This document shows positions 8,672-16,893 of a stretch of 64,000 nt of DNA, piece after piece; position 1 is the stretch's first letter; each line of letters begins with the position of its first letter. The notes beneath the pieces are model-generated. The model had not been told where the DNA came from, did no database searches, and worked only from the letters and a program-made list of their open reading frames with translations. Both the position numbers and the translations under genes were made by a program. The stretch is taken from assembly GCF_003143935.1 (NCBI RefSeq), contig NZ_QFRX01000001.1, forward strand, positions 2,894,975 to 2,958,974. Direction: 5' to 3'. Origin of the DNA: Streptomyces sp. Act143 (GTDB taxonomy: Bacteria > Actinomycetota > Actinomycetes > Streptomycetales > Streptomycetaceae).

Positions 8672-8804
8672 TCGTCCCGGAGCCGGTCCGGCCCTGCACG
8701 GGGGTGCCCCGCGCGGACCGCGCGTGTGTAGCTTGGTGGCCGGTCTGAGACCCTGTTAAGGCCAAGTCAACGACTCTTGACATCTGACATTCGGAAGGAC
8801 GGTC

Positions 8805-9476
8805 GTGCACATCGTCATCATGGGCTGCGGGCGAGTGGGTTCCGCTCTCGCCCAGACCCTGGAGCAACAGGGGCACACGGTCGCCGTGATCGACCAGGAC
8901 CCCACCGCCTTCCGTCGACTGGGCTCCGGATTCGGCGGGCGCCGGGTCACCGGCGTCGGCTTCGACCAGGACACCTTGCGTGAAGCGGGCATCGAGGAGG
9001 CCGGTGCGTTCGCCGCCGTCTCCAGCGGCGACAACTCGAACATCATCGCCGCGCGCGTGGCCCGCGAGATGTTCGGCATCGAGAACGTCGCGGCCCGTAT
9101 CTACGACCCCCGCCGCGCCGAGGTCTACCAGCGCCTGGGCATCCCGACGGTCGCCACGGTCCGCTGGACCGCCGACCAGATGCTGCGCCGGCTCCTTCCC
9201 TCCGGCGCCGAGCCGCTGTGGCGCGACCCCACCGGAGGCGTCCAGCTCGCGGAGGTGCACGCCTCCGCCGCCTGGGTCGGCCACAAGATCAGCAAGATGC
9301 AGGAGGAGACGGGCGTCCGCGTGGCGTTCCTGACCCGTCTCGGCGAAGCGATCCTGCCCACCTCGCAGACGGTGCTGCAGGAGGGCGACCTGGTGCACGT
9401 GATGATGCGCACCGACGAGGTCGACAAGGTCGAGGCGTCCTTCGCCAAGGGTCCCGAAGAGGAGGGCGGTCACTGA
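8805..9476 (+). CDS. RCK-domain (TrkA-type) potassium regulatory protein 1
   Basis: A protein of 223 residues. An N-terminal RCK_N/TrkA_N domain has the Rossmann dinucleotide motif GCGRVGSALA (residues 7-16) and an acidic end of beta-2 (VIDQDP). An RCK_C domain occupies about 140-220. RCK proteins bind NAD(H)/ATP and, in many cases, c-di-AMP, and gate K+ channels or transporters. No TrkH/KtrB partner is in the window; the divergent KimA-like gene is the obvious candidate target. The start is a GTG at 8805 with GGAAGGA upstream. The stop overlaps the next gene's start by one base (TGATG), so the two RCK proteins are translationally coupled. Confidence 0.88.
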   Translation: MHIVIMGCGRVGSALAQTLEQQGHTVAVIDQDPTAFRRLGSGFGGRRVTGVGFDQDTLREAGIEEAGAFAAVSSGDNSNIIAARVAREMFGIENVAARIYDPRRAEVYQRLGIPTVATVRWTADQMLRRLLPSGAEPLWRDPTGGVQLAEVHASAAWVGHKISKMQEETGVRVAFLTRLGEAILPTSQTVLQEGDLVHVMMRTDEVDKVEASFAKGPEEEGGH

Positions 9477-10150
9477 TGAGGGTCGCCATTGCCGGTGCCG
9501 GTGCGGTGGGCCGCTCGATCGCGGGCGAACTGCTGGAGAACGGCCACGAGGTCCTTCTCGTCGACAAGGCGCCGACCGCCATCTCGGTCGAGCGCGTCCC
9601 CCAGGCGGAGTGGCTGCTGGCCGACGCCTGCGAGATCACGTCCCTGGACGAGGCCGCGCTCCAGCGCTGCAACGTCGTGATCGCCGCGACGGGCGACGAC
9701 AAGGTGAACCTGGTCGTCTCGCTGCTCGCGAAGACGGAGTACGGCGTCCCGCGCGTCGTCGCCCGGGTGAACAACCCCAAGAACGAATGGCTCTTCAACG
9801 AGTCCTGGGGCGTGGACGTCGCCGTCTCCACCCCCCGCCTGATGTCGGCCCTGGTCGAGGAGGCGGTGAGCGTCGGCGACCTGGTCCGCCTGCTCCGCTT
9901 CAGCCACGGCGACGCGAACCTGGTCGAGCTGACCCTGCCGGAGGAGTCGGCCCTGGCCGGCACCCAGGTCGGCGACGTGGAGTGGCCGGAGGACACGTCC
10001 CTGGTGACGATCATCCGCGGCACCCGTGTCCTGACCCCGACCCAGGACGACTCCCTGGAGGCCGGCGACGAACTGCTGTTCGTGGCGGCGCAGGCCCGGG
10101 AGGAGCAGCTGGAGGACCTGCTGTCGGTGCGCCGCGAGGACGCGTCCTAG
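9476..10150 (+). CDS. RCK-domain (TrkA-type) potassium regulatory protein 2
   Basis: A second RCK protein of 224 residues, paralogous to the preceding one. Its Rossmann motif is GAGAVGRSIAGEL near the N-terminus, with VVIAATGDDKVN and VVARVNNPKNEWLF further on. An RCK_C domain covers about 140-220 (LPEESALAGTQVGD). Two non-identical RCK proteins encoded by overlapping genes suggest a hetero-oligomeric gating ring instead of the homo-octamer of KtrA. A perfect 23-bp hairpin follows the stop codon at once, so transcription probably ends here. Confidence 0.88.
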   Translation: MRVAIAGAGAVGRSIAGELLENGHEVLLVDKAPTAISVERVPQAEWLLADACEITSLDEAALQRCNVVIAATGDDKVNLVVSLLAKTEYGVPRVVARVNNPKNEWLFNESWGVDVAVSTPRLMSALVEEAVSVGDLVRLLRFSHGDANLVELTLPEESALAGTQVGDVEWPEDTSLVTIIRGTRVLTPTQDDSLEAGDELLFVAAQAREEQLEDLLSVRREDAS

Positions 10151-10154
10151 GCGG

Positions 10155-10205
10155 TACGACGACGGAGGGCGCCCCGGATCTCCCGGGGCGCCCTCCGTCG
10201 TCGTA
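10155..10205. terminator. bidirectional terminator hairpin
   Basis: A perfect inverted repeat with arms at 10155-10177 and 10183-10205 (23 bp) and a five-base loop. It lies between the convergent RCK and DUF3159 genes. There is no U-tract, as is common for Streptomyces terminators. It serves both genes. Confidence 0.85.
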
Positions 10206-10212
10206 AGGGAAT

Positions 10213-10971
10213 CTACGCCTCGCGCCGGTGCCGCGCGCCCGTCGTCTCACCGCGCTCCGCGGCCAGGGCGGCCTTGCGCTCCTCCTCCGCCTTCTCCTCG
10301 GCTTCCATCTCCGCGAAGACGTCGATCGGCGCGGGCGCCTTCGCCAGGAAGACCCACGTCAGCCATACGGCGAGCAGGAACGGCGGGATCTTCAGGGCGA
10401 CCAGCACCCAGCCGAGCTGCGCGGTGTTGGCCCACCAGTACAGCGGGAAGAGGATCGCGCACTTGGCGAGCAGGATCGCGCCCCAGGCGTAACTGGCCTT
10501 GGCGTACGCCTTCTTGCGGCCGGGGTTGCGGGTGCGCCAGGAGAGGTTCTCCTTGAACACCGGCCCGAGGATCAGCCCGATCAGCGGGACGCCGCACAGC
10601 GTCGTGATGATGTACGCGAGCCCCAGCCCGAGCGTGTACAGCATGCCGGGGAGGTAGAAGTCCTTCGCGTTGCCGGTCATCATCGCGAAGACGACACCGA
10701 AGGCCACGCCGAAGACGCCGCTGAAGGCGTGCTTGACGGTGTCCCGCATCACCAGCCGGACCACGACCAGGACCAGCGACACCGCGAGCGCGGCGATCGC
10801 GGACATGTGCAGGTCCTTGTTGATCGTGTAGATCGTGACGAAGAGCAGGCCGGGCAGCACCGTCTCGACCATGCCCCGCAGGCCTCCGAAGGCCTCGAAC
10901 AGCGCGGCCTCGGTCACCGCCCGGGCGTCGTGCTGATCGGTCTCTTCGGTCGGCTTGTCGAGCGACGTCAC
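10213..10971 (-). CDS. DUF3159 membrane protein
   Basis: A protein of 252 residues of the actinobacterial DUF3159 family. About six transmembrane segments lie between residues 30 and 210 (for example GLLFVTIYTINKDL, AIAALAVSLVLVVVRLVM, AILLAKCAILFPLYWWAN). A charged C-terminal coiled tail is rich in Glu/Ala/Arg (EMEAEEKAEEERK). No function has been established that I know of. It follows the OB-fold gene with a three-base gap and is the last gene of the kdpD-kdpE-OB-DUF3159 string. This position suggests, without proving, a link to ion or envelope homeostasis. Confidence 0.85.
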   Translation of the reverse strand: MTSLDKPTEETDQHDARAVTEAALFEAFGGLRGMVETVLPGLLFVTIYTINKDLHMSAIAALAVSLVLVVVRLVMRDTVKHAFSGVFGVAFGVVFAMMTGNAKDFYLPGMLYTLGLGLAYIITTLCGVPLIGLILGPVFKENLSWRTRNPGRKKAYAKASYAWGAILLAKCAILFPLYWWANTAQLGWVLVALKIPPFLLAVWLTWVFLAKAPAPIDVFAEMEAEEKAEEERKAALAAERGETTGARHRREA

Positions 10972-10974
10972 CGG

Positions 10975-11373
10975 CTACTCCCTACCGAGGGGTCTCAGTT
11001 CGTACTTCGGGTTGAACAGCACCCGGCGGCCCCGGCTCATCGAGATCCGGCCCGATGCGATCAGCTTGCGCCCCGGCTCGATCCCCACGATGGAGCGCCT
11101 GCCGAGCCACACCACGTCCAGCGCGGCGGAGCCGTCGAACAGCTCGGCCTCCAGCGCCGGGACACCGGCCCGGGGGCGCAGCGTGACCGTGCGCAAGGTA
11201 CCAGTTACCGTCACGATCTGTCGGTCGTGGCAGTCGCCGATCTTGGTGCAGCCGGCGGTCTCGGCATCCTCCCGCAGCTCCTCCGACTCCAGGTCCTCCT
11301 GGGACGAGGAAAGCCGGTCGAGCATGCGCCGGAACCGGCCCACCGGCTTCTCGGAACGCGGAACAGCACTCAT
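10975..11373 (-). CDS. OB-fold nucleic-acid-binding protein
   Basis: A protein of 132 residues. A helical, acidic N-terminal part (about 1-45) leads into an OB-fold (about 50-125) with the pattern RQIVTVTGTLRTVTLRPR, then AELFDGSAALDVVWLGRR, then GRKLIASGRI. This is the tRNA_anti-like OB fold found in RecG, aspartyl-tRNA synthetase and small stand-alone actinobacterial proteins. It probably binds nucleic acid. It sits between kdpE (45 bases upstream) and DUF3159 (three bases downstream) and is likely cotranscribed with both. Confidence 0.85.
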   Translation of the reverse strand: MSAVPRSEKPVGRFRRMLDRLSSSQEDLESEELREDAETAGCTKIGDCHDRQIVTVTGTLRTVTLRPRAGVPALEAELFDGSAALDVVWLGRRSIVGIEPGRKLIASGRISMSRGRRVLFNPKYELRPLGRE

Positions 11374-11418
11374 ATCTGAAGCGTACCGGGGTGCACTGAC
11401 ACGTTCGTACCCGCGGTG

Positions 11419-12105
11419 CTAGCCCTCGAACCGATAGCCCATACCGGGCTCCGTGATGAAGTGCTCGGGATGCGAGGGGTCCGCCTCCAGCTTGCGGCGC
11501 AGTTGGGCCATGTACACGCGCAGGTAGTTGGTCTCCGTCCCGTACGACGGCCCCCACACCTCCTGCAACAGCTGCTTCTGGCTGACCAGTCGCCCGGTGT
11601 TGCGCACCAGCACCTCCAGCAGGTGCCACTCCGTGGGGGTCAGGCGTACGTCCTTGCCGCCGCGGTTGACCTTCTTCGCTGCGAGGTCGACGGTGAACTC
11701 CTCGGTCTCCACCGTGGTCACGTCGCCCTCCCCCGGACCGGCCGGCTCGGCCCGGCGGACGGCGGCCCGCAGCCGGGCCAGCAGTTCGTCCATGCCGAAG
11801 GGCTTGGTGACGTAGTCGTCGGCGCCCGCGTCCAGTGCCTGGACCTTCTCGTCCGAGGAGTGCCGGGCGGAGAGCACCAGGATGGGCACCCGGGTCCAGC
11901 CGCGCAGCCCCCTGATCACCTCGACGCCGTCCATGTCGGGCAGGCCCAGGTCGAGGACGACCACGTCGGGGTGGCGGGCGGCGGCCAGCCGGAGGGCGGT
12001 GGCGCCGTCGTGGGCCGCGTCGACCTCGTACTTGCGGGCCTTGAGGTTGATCACGAGGGCGCGCACGATCTGCGGCTCGTCCTCGATCACGAGCACCCGG
12101 GTCAT
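11419..12105 (-). CDS. kdpE: response regulator KdpE
   Basis: An OmpR/PhoB-type response regulator of 228 residues. The receiver domain (1-115) has acidic residues at the N-terminus (VIEDEP), phospho-acceptor Asp52 (VVVLDLGLPDMDG), Ser in VLSARH and Lys in YVTKPF. The winged-helix output domain (about 130-228) has LTPTEWHLLEVLVRN and the C-terminal TEPGMGYRFEG hairpin. The receiver and wing resemble KdpE, and the gene overlaps kdpD by four bases (ATGA). KdpE normally activates kdpFABC under K+ limitation; that operon is not in the window, so the target genes are elsewhere or are the neighbouring K+ genes. Confidence 0.92.
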   Translation of the reverse strand: MTRVLVIEDEPQIVRALVINLKARKYEVDAAHDGATALRLAAARHPDVVVLDLGLPDMDGVEVIRGLRGWTRVPILVLSARHSSDEKVQALDAGADDYVTKPFGMDELLARLRAAVRRAEPAGPGEGDVTTVETEEFTVDLAAKKVNRGGKDVRLTPTEWHLLEVLVRNTGRLVSQKQLLQEVWGPSYGTETNYLRVYMAQLRRKLEADPSHPEHFITEPGMGYRFEG

Positions 12106-14663
12106 CGGGCCTGCCTTTCGGGTCGTACGAGTTCCACGAGCGGCCGCGGTTCAGCGCCCGCGTCCGCCGCTGTGAGGGTCAGCACCATGGTGAGGCCGCC
12201 GCCCGGCGTGTCCTCGGCGCCGAGGGTGCCGCCCATGGCCTCGGCGAAGCCGCGGGCGACGGCGAGGCCGAGTCCGACGCCGGCGCCGCGCGGGGCGTCG
12301 CCGTAGCGCTGGAAGGGCGCGAAGATGCGTTCCTTGGCCTCGTCGGGGACGCCGGGCCCGCGGTCGACCACCCGCACCTCGACCCGGTCGGCGATGGCGC
12401 TGGCGGAGACGAGGACGGGGCTGCCGGGCGGGCTGTACTTGACGGCGTTCTCGACCAGGTTGGCCACCGACCGCTCCAGCAGCCCGGCGTCCACCGCGAC
12501 CATGGGCAGCGTCTCCGGGATGTCCAGTTCCACGCTGTCCTCGGGCACCCCGCCGAGCGCCATGGGCACCACCTCGTCGAGGTCGATCTCCCGGATCAGC
12601 GGGGTGACGGTGCCGGTCTGGAGGCGGGACATGTCCAGCAGGTTGCCGACGAGGTGGTCGAGGCGGTCGGCGCCGTCCTCGATGCCCGCCAGCAGTTCGG
12701 CCCGGTCCTCCTCGGACCATGCCACGTCGTCGGAGCGCAGCGAGGACACCGAGGCCTTGATCCCGGCGAGCGGGGTGCGCAGATCGTGGCTGACGGCGGC
12801 CAGCAGCGCCGTACGGATGCGGTTGCCCTCTGCGAGCGCGCGGGCCTGCTCGGCCTCCTCCCGCAGCCGCCGCCGGTCGAGCACCACGGCACTCTGCGCG
12901 GCGAACGCGGCCAGCACCCGGCGGTCCTCGGCGGGCAGCGCCCGGCCGGTCAGGGCGAGGGCCATGTGGTCCCCGACCGGCATGTCGACGTCGGCGTCCT
13001 CGGGCCGCTCCACCGGGCGGCCGAGACCGGCGCGGCCCGCGCAGGTCCAGGGCTCGACGTCGCTCGCCCGCTCCAGCAGGGCCGCCGACTCCATCCCGAA
13101 GGTCTCGCGCACGCGCTCCAGGAGGTCCTCCAGGCCGGTCTCGCCGCGCAGCACGTTGCCCGCGAGGAAGGACAGGATCTCCGACTCGGCCCGCAGCCGG
13201 GCCGCCTGATGGGTGCGCCGGGCGGCCAGGTCGACGACCGAGGCCACCGAGACACCGACCCCGACGAAGATCACGATGGCGACGATGTTCTTCGGGTCGG
13301 CGATGGTCCAGTGGTGCAGGGGCGGTGTGTAGAAGTAGTTCAGCAGGAGCGAGCCGACGGCGGCCGAGGCCAGCGCCGGCAGCAGTCCGCCGAGCAGGGC
13401 GGCGGCCACCGTCACGGTCAGGAACAGCAGCATGTCGTTGGCGAGGCCGAGGTGGACGGTGTTGAGCAGCACCGCCAGCACGGCGGGGCCGGCCACGCCG
13501 ACCGCCCAGCCCCAGATGATCCGCGCCTTCCCGAGCCGTGCGCCGCGGGCGACCGGGAGCCCGCGTCCCTTGGCGGCCTCTTCATGGGTGACGATGTGGA
13601 CGTCCAGGTCGGGCCCGGACTCGCGGGCGACCGTGGCGCCCACGCCCGGCCCGAAGACGTACTGCCAGGCCTTGCGGCGCGAGGAGCCGAGCACGATCTG
13701 GGTGGCGTTGACGCCGCGTGCGAAGTCCAGCAGCGCCGCGGGGATGTCGTCCCCGATCACATGGTGGAAGGTGCCGCCGAGGTCCTCGGCCAGGGTGCGC
13801 TGCACCGCGAGTTCCTTGGGCGAGGCGGCGGTCAGGCCGTCGCTGCGGGCGATGTAGACGGCGAGCACCTCACCGCCGGCGCCCTTCTCGGCGAGGCGCG
13901 CGGCCCGGCGGATCAGGGTCCGCCCCTCGGGGCCACCGGTCAGTCCGACGACGATCCGCTCCCGGGAACCCCAGATCTTCGACACCCGGTGGTCGCTGCG
14001 GTACTGCTTCAGGTACTCGTCGACGCGGTCGGCCACCCACAGCAGGGCCAGTTCGCGCAGGGCGGTGAGGTTGCCGGGGCGGAAGTAGTTCGACAGGGCG
14101 GCGTCGACCTTGTCCGGCCGGTAGATGTTGCCGTGCGCCATCCGCCGCCGCAGCGCCTGCGGCGACATGTCGACCAGCTCGATCTGATCGGCCCGCCGCA
14201 CCACTTCGTCGGGGACGGTCTCGCGCTGCCGCACCCCCGTGATCGACTCGACGACGTCCCCCAGCGACTCGAGGTGCTGGATGTTCACGGTCGAGATCAC
14301 GTCGATCCCGGCGGCGAGGAGTTCCTCCACGTCCTGCCAGCGCTTGGCGTTGCGGGAGCCGGGGACGTTGGTGTGGGCGAGTTCGTCCACCAGGGCGACG
14401 GCGGGCGCGCGCCGCAGCACCGCGTCGACGTCCATCTCCTGGAAGGCGGCCCCCCGGTACTCCAGTTCCCGGTGGGTGATCTGCTCCAGGCCGTGCAGCA
14501 TCACCTCGGTGCGCGGCCGGTCGTGGTGCTCGACGTGGGCCACGACGCAGTCGGTACCGCGTTCGACGCGCCGGTGCGCCTCGGAGAGCATCGCGTACGT
14601 CTTGCCGACGCCCGGTGCCGCACCGAGGTAGATCCGAAGCTTGCCGCGTCCCATGGGCCCCAT
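12102..14663 (-). CDS. kdpD: sensor histidine kinase KdpD
   Basis: A full-length KdpD of 853 residues. Its domains are an N-terminal KdpD domain (about 4-215, Walker A GAAPGVGKT and GSRNAKRWQDVEELL), a UspA-like domain (about 230-360, VLGSSRRKAWQYVFG), four transmembrane helices of DUF4118 (about 385-490) and a GAF-like segment (about 510-620). The kinase core has H-box VSHDLRTPLAG (about 635), then NLVENAVKYSP and GLGLAVARGF. It senses K+ limitation or turgor and phosphorylates KdpE. In S. aureus the USP domain binds c-di-AMP; the key Ser-x-Ser there is not conserved here (LTGGPEG instead). The ATG at 14663 has GGAAG about five bases upstream; a second ATG three codons in is possible. Confidence 0.92.
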   Translation of the reverse strand: MGPMGRGKLRIYLGAAPGVGKTYAMLSEAHRRVERGTDCVVAHVEHHDRPRTEVMLHGLEQITHRELEYRGAAFQEMDVDAVLRRAPAVALVDELAHTNVPGSRNAKRWQDVEELLAAGIDVISTVNIQHLESLGDVVESITGVRQRETVPDEVVRRADQIELVDMSPQALRRRMAHGNIYRPDKVDAALSNYFRPGNLTALRELALLWVADRVDEYLKQYRSDHRVSKIWGSRERIVVGLTGGPEGRTLIRRAARLAEKGAGGEVLAVYIARSDGLTAASPKELAVQRTLAEDLGGTFHHVIGDDIPAALLDFARGVNATQIVLGSSRRKAWQYVFGPGVGATVARESGPDLDVHIVTHEEAAKGRGLPVARGARLGKARIIWGWAVGVAGPAVLAVLLNTVHLGLANDMLLFLTVTVAAALLGGLLPALASAAVGSLLLNYFYTPPLHHWTIADPKNIVAIVIFVGVGVSVASVVDLAARRTHQAARLRAESEILSFLAGNVLRGETGLEDLLERVRETFGMESAALLERASDVEPWTCAGRAGLGRPVERPEDADVDMPVGDHMALALTGRALPAEDRRVLAAFAAQSAVVLDRRRLREEAEQARALAEGNRIRTALLAAVSHDLRTPLAGIKASVSSLRSDDVAWSEEDRAELLAGIEDGADRLDHLVGNLLDMSRLQTGTVTPLIREIDLDEVVPMALGGVPEDSVELDIPETLPMVAVDAGLLERSVANLVENAVKYSPPGSPVLVSASAIADRVEVRVVDRGPGVPDEAKERIFAPFQRYGDAPRGAGVGLGLAVARGFAEAMGGTLGAEDTPGGGLTMVLTLTAADAGAEPRPLVELVRPERQAR

Positions 14664-14788
14664 TGTCTTCCGGTCACTGCTGCCTGCGCAGCGTCGACCC
14701 TACGGCCATCAATTGCGGCAAAAGGGGTCGAGAGGGCCCTTGGGGCCCGTCTTTGACGCAACCCTGACGGCGACGCGCACCGGGCGCC

Positions 14789-15481
14789 TCAGGCCTCGAC
14801 GATCTCCCCGTCGCCCAGCTCCAGCACCCGGTCGGCCAGGTCCAGCAGGGTCGCGTCGTGGGTGGCGACGAGGGCGGTGACGTTCTCGCTGCGGACGACG
14901 GCCCGCAGCAGCTCCATCACGGCGTGCCCGGTCTCCGCGTCGAGCTGGCCGGTCGGTTCGTCGGCGACGAGCAGCGAGGGGCTGTTGGCGAGGGCGCGGG
15001 CGATGGCGACCCGCTGCTGCTGGCCGCCGGAGAGCTCGGTGGGCCGCTGGCCGGCGTGGTCGGCGAGGCCCACCAGGGACAGCAGCAGTTCGACGCGCTC
15101 CTCACGCGCGCGTGCCTCAGCCCGGCGCAGCCGCAGGGGGACCCCGACGTTCTCGGCGGCCGTGAGGATCGGGATGAGCCCGAAGGACTGGAAGACGAAC
15201 CCGATGCGGTCCCGGCGCAGTGCGAGCAGCCCGTCCTCGTCCAGGCCGGCGAGGTCGCGCCCGTCGACCTCGACCCGCCCCTGGTCCGGGGTGTCGAGCC
15301 CGCCGACGATGTTGAGGAGCGTGGTCTTCCCGGACCCCGACCGCCCCTTGAGGGCGACGAGCTCCCCGCGCGGCACCTCCAGCGAGACCCCGCGCAGCGC
15401 GTGGACGACGCCGGCGCCGCGGCCGTAGGACTTGTGGACGTTCTCGACCCGGACCATGGTCTCGGTGACCACCTGGCTCAT
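14789..15481 (-). CDS. ABC transporter ATPase, MacB/LolD type, orphan
   Basis: An ABC ATPase of 230 residues with Walker A GRSGSGKTT (about 45-53), Q-loop VFQSFGLIP, signature LSGGQQQRVAIARAL, Walker B LLVADEPTGQLD and His switch ATHD. The LIPILTAAENV and RPTELSGGQQQR segments place it with MacB/LolD/FtsE-like ATPases, which pair with FtsX-type permeases for mechanotransmission, lipoprotein sorting or peptide/antibiotic efflux. No permease gene is adjacent. The next gene upstream is a lyase and the next downstream is kdpD, so the partner must be elsewhere. A ribosome site GGGAGG precedes the ATG. Confidence 0.88.
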   Translation of the reverse strand: MSQVVTETMVRVENVHKSYGRGAGVVHALRGVSLEVPRGELVALKGRSGSGKTTLLNIVGGLDTPDQGRVEVDGRDLAGLDEDGLLALRRDRIGFVFQSFGLIPILTAAENVGVPLRLRRAEARAREERVELLLSLVGLADHAGQRPTELSGGQQQRVAIARALANSPSLLVADEPTGQLDAETGHAVMELLRAVVRSENVTALVATHDATLLDLADRVLELGDGEIVEA

Positions 15482-15570
15482 GAGCCCCTCCCCCGTGAAG
15501 CCGACGAAGCCGGCGAAGCCGACGACCGGGCGCCAGTATCACGAAGGGCGCCCGGCTGTTCAACGGTCGG

Positions 15571-16737
15571 TCAGCTCGGATTGTCCCCGTGGGTGAGGGT
15601 CTCCCAGGCCACGAAGAGGTTGTTGGAGCCGGCGGGGCGGTTCCGTTCGGTCAGGGTCTGGGTGTTGGTCATGGCGATGCCGAGGCGGTTGTGGAGGGCG
15701 TTGTAGCCGACCTCGGTGACCGGCCCGAGGCCGAGCTTCAGCGAGCCGCCGCACAGCCAGCTGGGCACGGCGGTCCCCAGCTCGTACTTCGACTGGAACC
15801 CCAGCGCCTGCCGCAGCCGCTCGCCGACGTCGGTGCCGTACAGGTCCTGTCCCTGGATGCGGCTGGTCTCGGCGACGTGCGAGATCGCGGAGATGCCGTA
15901 GCCGGTGTGGGTGAGGTCGCGGCAGGTCTCCTGGGTGAGGCCGGTGACGAAGGTCGACTGGCCCTGCCAGTACGCGACGATCTTCGCCGTGGTGTCGAGG
16001 TTCTGGCTCGGCACGGTCTTGGGCACGGAGCCGTCGGAGGCGAGGTAGACGTAGGCGGCCGTGCGCGTGCGGAACTTCGCCATGGCCTTGTCGTACGACG
16101 TCCTGTCCTCCAGGAAGACGGAGATGCCGACGGCGGCCTCCATCATCGACAGCTCCCAATTGCCGTTGGAGTTGGAGCCGTTGATGACCTCGGGGAGGTA
16201 GACGTCGCGGAGCATGGTCGCGAAGCGGCCGGAGTTGGCCCAGCCGCCGGTGTACGTGTACTTGATGATCTCGGCGGCCTTGGGCCAGGAGGAGCCGGCC
16301 CAGCCGGTCTGGAGGGGCGCGTTGCTGTTGGTGTGGTCCGTGATGGTCGCCGACCAGGCGTCCATCAGCTGGATGGCCTTCTTGGCGTACCGGTCGTCGC
16401 GGGTGATGTACCAGGCGAGGGCGTCGGTGTACGCGGCTATCGCGTCCTCGCGCTCGTCGGTGCAGCCGTAGTTGGGGTTGGAGTAGGAGCCGCACTCGAC
16501 GACCGCGCGGGGTTTGGGGGTGCGGTTCAGGTCGGCGTACTTGCTCGCCAGCATCTGGTCGAAGGCACCCTTCCAGGGCTGGGCGCCGGCGTTGACCTTG
16601 CTGCGGGCGAAGTCCAACTGGCTCTGGGAGACGGTGACTCCGGGGTGGACGAAGGTGGTGGGCGCGGCGTCGGCGGGCCACGCGAGGGCGCCGGCGACGA
16701 GGGCTGCCGCGGCGGTGAGAAGGGCGGTTCTGCGCAT
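15571..16737 (-). CDS. secreted alginate-lyase-fold polysaccharide lyase
   Basis: A protein of 388 residues with a clear Sec signal peptide (MRRTALLTAAAALVAGALAW, cleavage near ADA-AP). The mature part is an alpha/alpha-toroid of the alginate_lyase family (PF05426-type), with WSATITDHTNSNAPLQ and the family's Asn/Trp region SNGNWELSMMEA at about 194-205, and TRDDRYAKKAIQLMDAWS before it. Such enzymes cleave uronate polymers (alginate, glucuronan) by beta-elimination. The substrate cannot be told here. The promoter has an unusually good consensus and contains a palindromic operator-like element (listed separately), consistent with carbohydrate-responsive control. Confidence 0.85.
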   Translation of the reverse strand: MRRTALLTAAAALVAGALAWPADAAPTTFVHPGVTVSQSQLDFARSKVNAGAQPWKGAFDQMLASKYADLNRTPKPRAVVECGSYSNPNYGCTDEREDAIAAYTDALAWYITRDDRYAKKAIQLMDAWSATITDHTNSNAPLQTGWAGSSWPKAAEIIKYTYTGGWANSGRFATMLRDVYLPEVINGSNSNGNWELSMMEAAVGISVFLEDRTSYDKAMAKFRTRTAAYVYLASDGSVPKTVPSQNLDTTAKIVAYWQGQSTFVTGLTQETCRDLTHTGYGISAISHVAETSRIQGQDLYGTDVGERLRQALGFQSKYELGTAVPSWLCGGSLKLGLGPVTEVGYNALHNRLGIAMTNTQTLTERNRPAGSNNLFVAWETLTHGDNPS

Positions 16738-16805
16738 ACGTGGGGGGCCTTCCGTTCTCGTATGTGAACGTGAAGCGCCTTTATGAACAGACGCGTTGGG
16801 CCGAG

Positions 16806-16834
16806 ACGGTAGGTACAGACCAATCCGCCGTCAA
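16806..16834 (-). promoter_or_regulatory. promoter and operator-like element of the lyase gene
   Basis: On the minus strand there is a -35 TTGACG (16829-16834), a 17-bp spacer and a -10 TACCGT (16806-16811). This is close to the housekeeping sigma consensus and lies 69 bases before the start codon. The spacer holds TGGTCTGTACCT (16811-16822). It resembles the 12-bp TGGTCCAGACCT elements of Streptomyces chitinase promoters (9 of 12 matches) and has GGT/ACC arms typical of GntR/ROK-type operators. The promoter is well supported; the operator is an inference. Confidence 0.6.
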
Positions 16835-16848
16835 GAGTCCGCGCACGC

Positions 16849-16882
16849 AAAAGAGCCGCACCCCAGGACGGGGTGCGGCTCT
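16849..16882 (-). terminator. intrinsic terminator of the thioesterase-dut-DUF3710 operon
   Basis: A perfect 13-bp stem (16852-16864 with 16870-16882) and five-base loop, followed on the minus strand by four T residues. It lies 11 bases after the DUF3710 stop codon. Confidence 0.88.
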
Positions 16883-16893
16883 CCTGCGACTGT

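Noticed and set aside
12102..14663. Prediction that this KdpD binds c-di-AMP
   Set aside because: The Ser-x-Ser part of the binding motif described for S. aureus KdpD is not seen in the USP domain here, so binding cannot be claimed.
14728..14745. GGGCCC-TTG-GGGCCC in the kdpD upstream region as a terminator
   Set aside because: Each half is itself palindromic, so the stem is short and ambiguous and there is no T-run directly after it.
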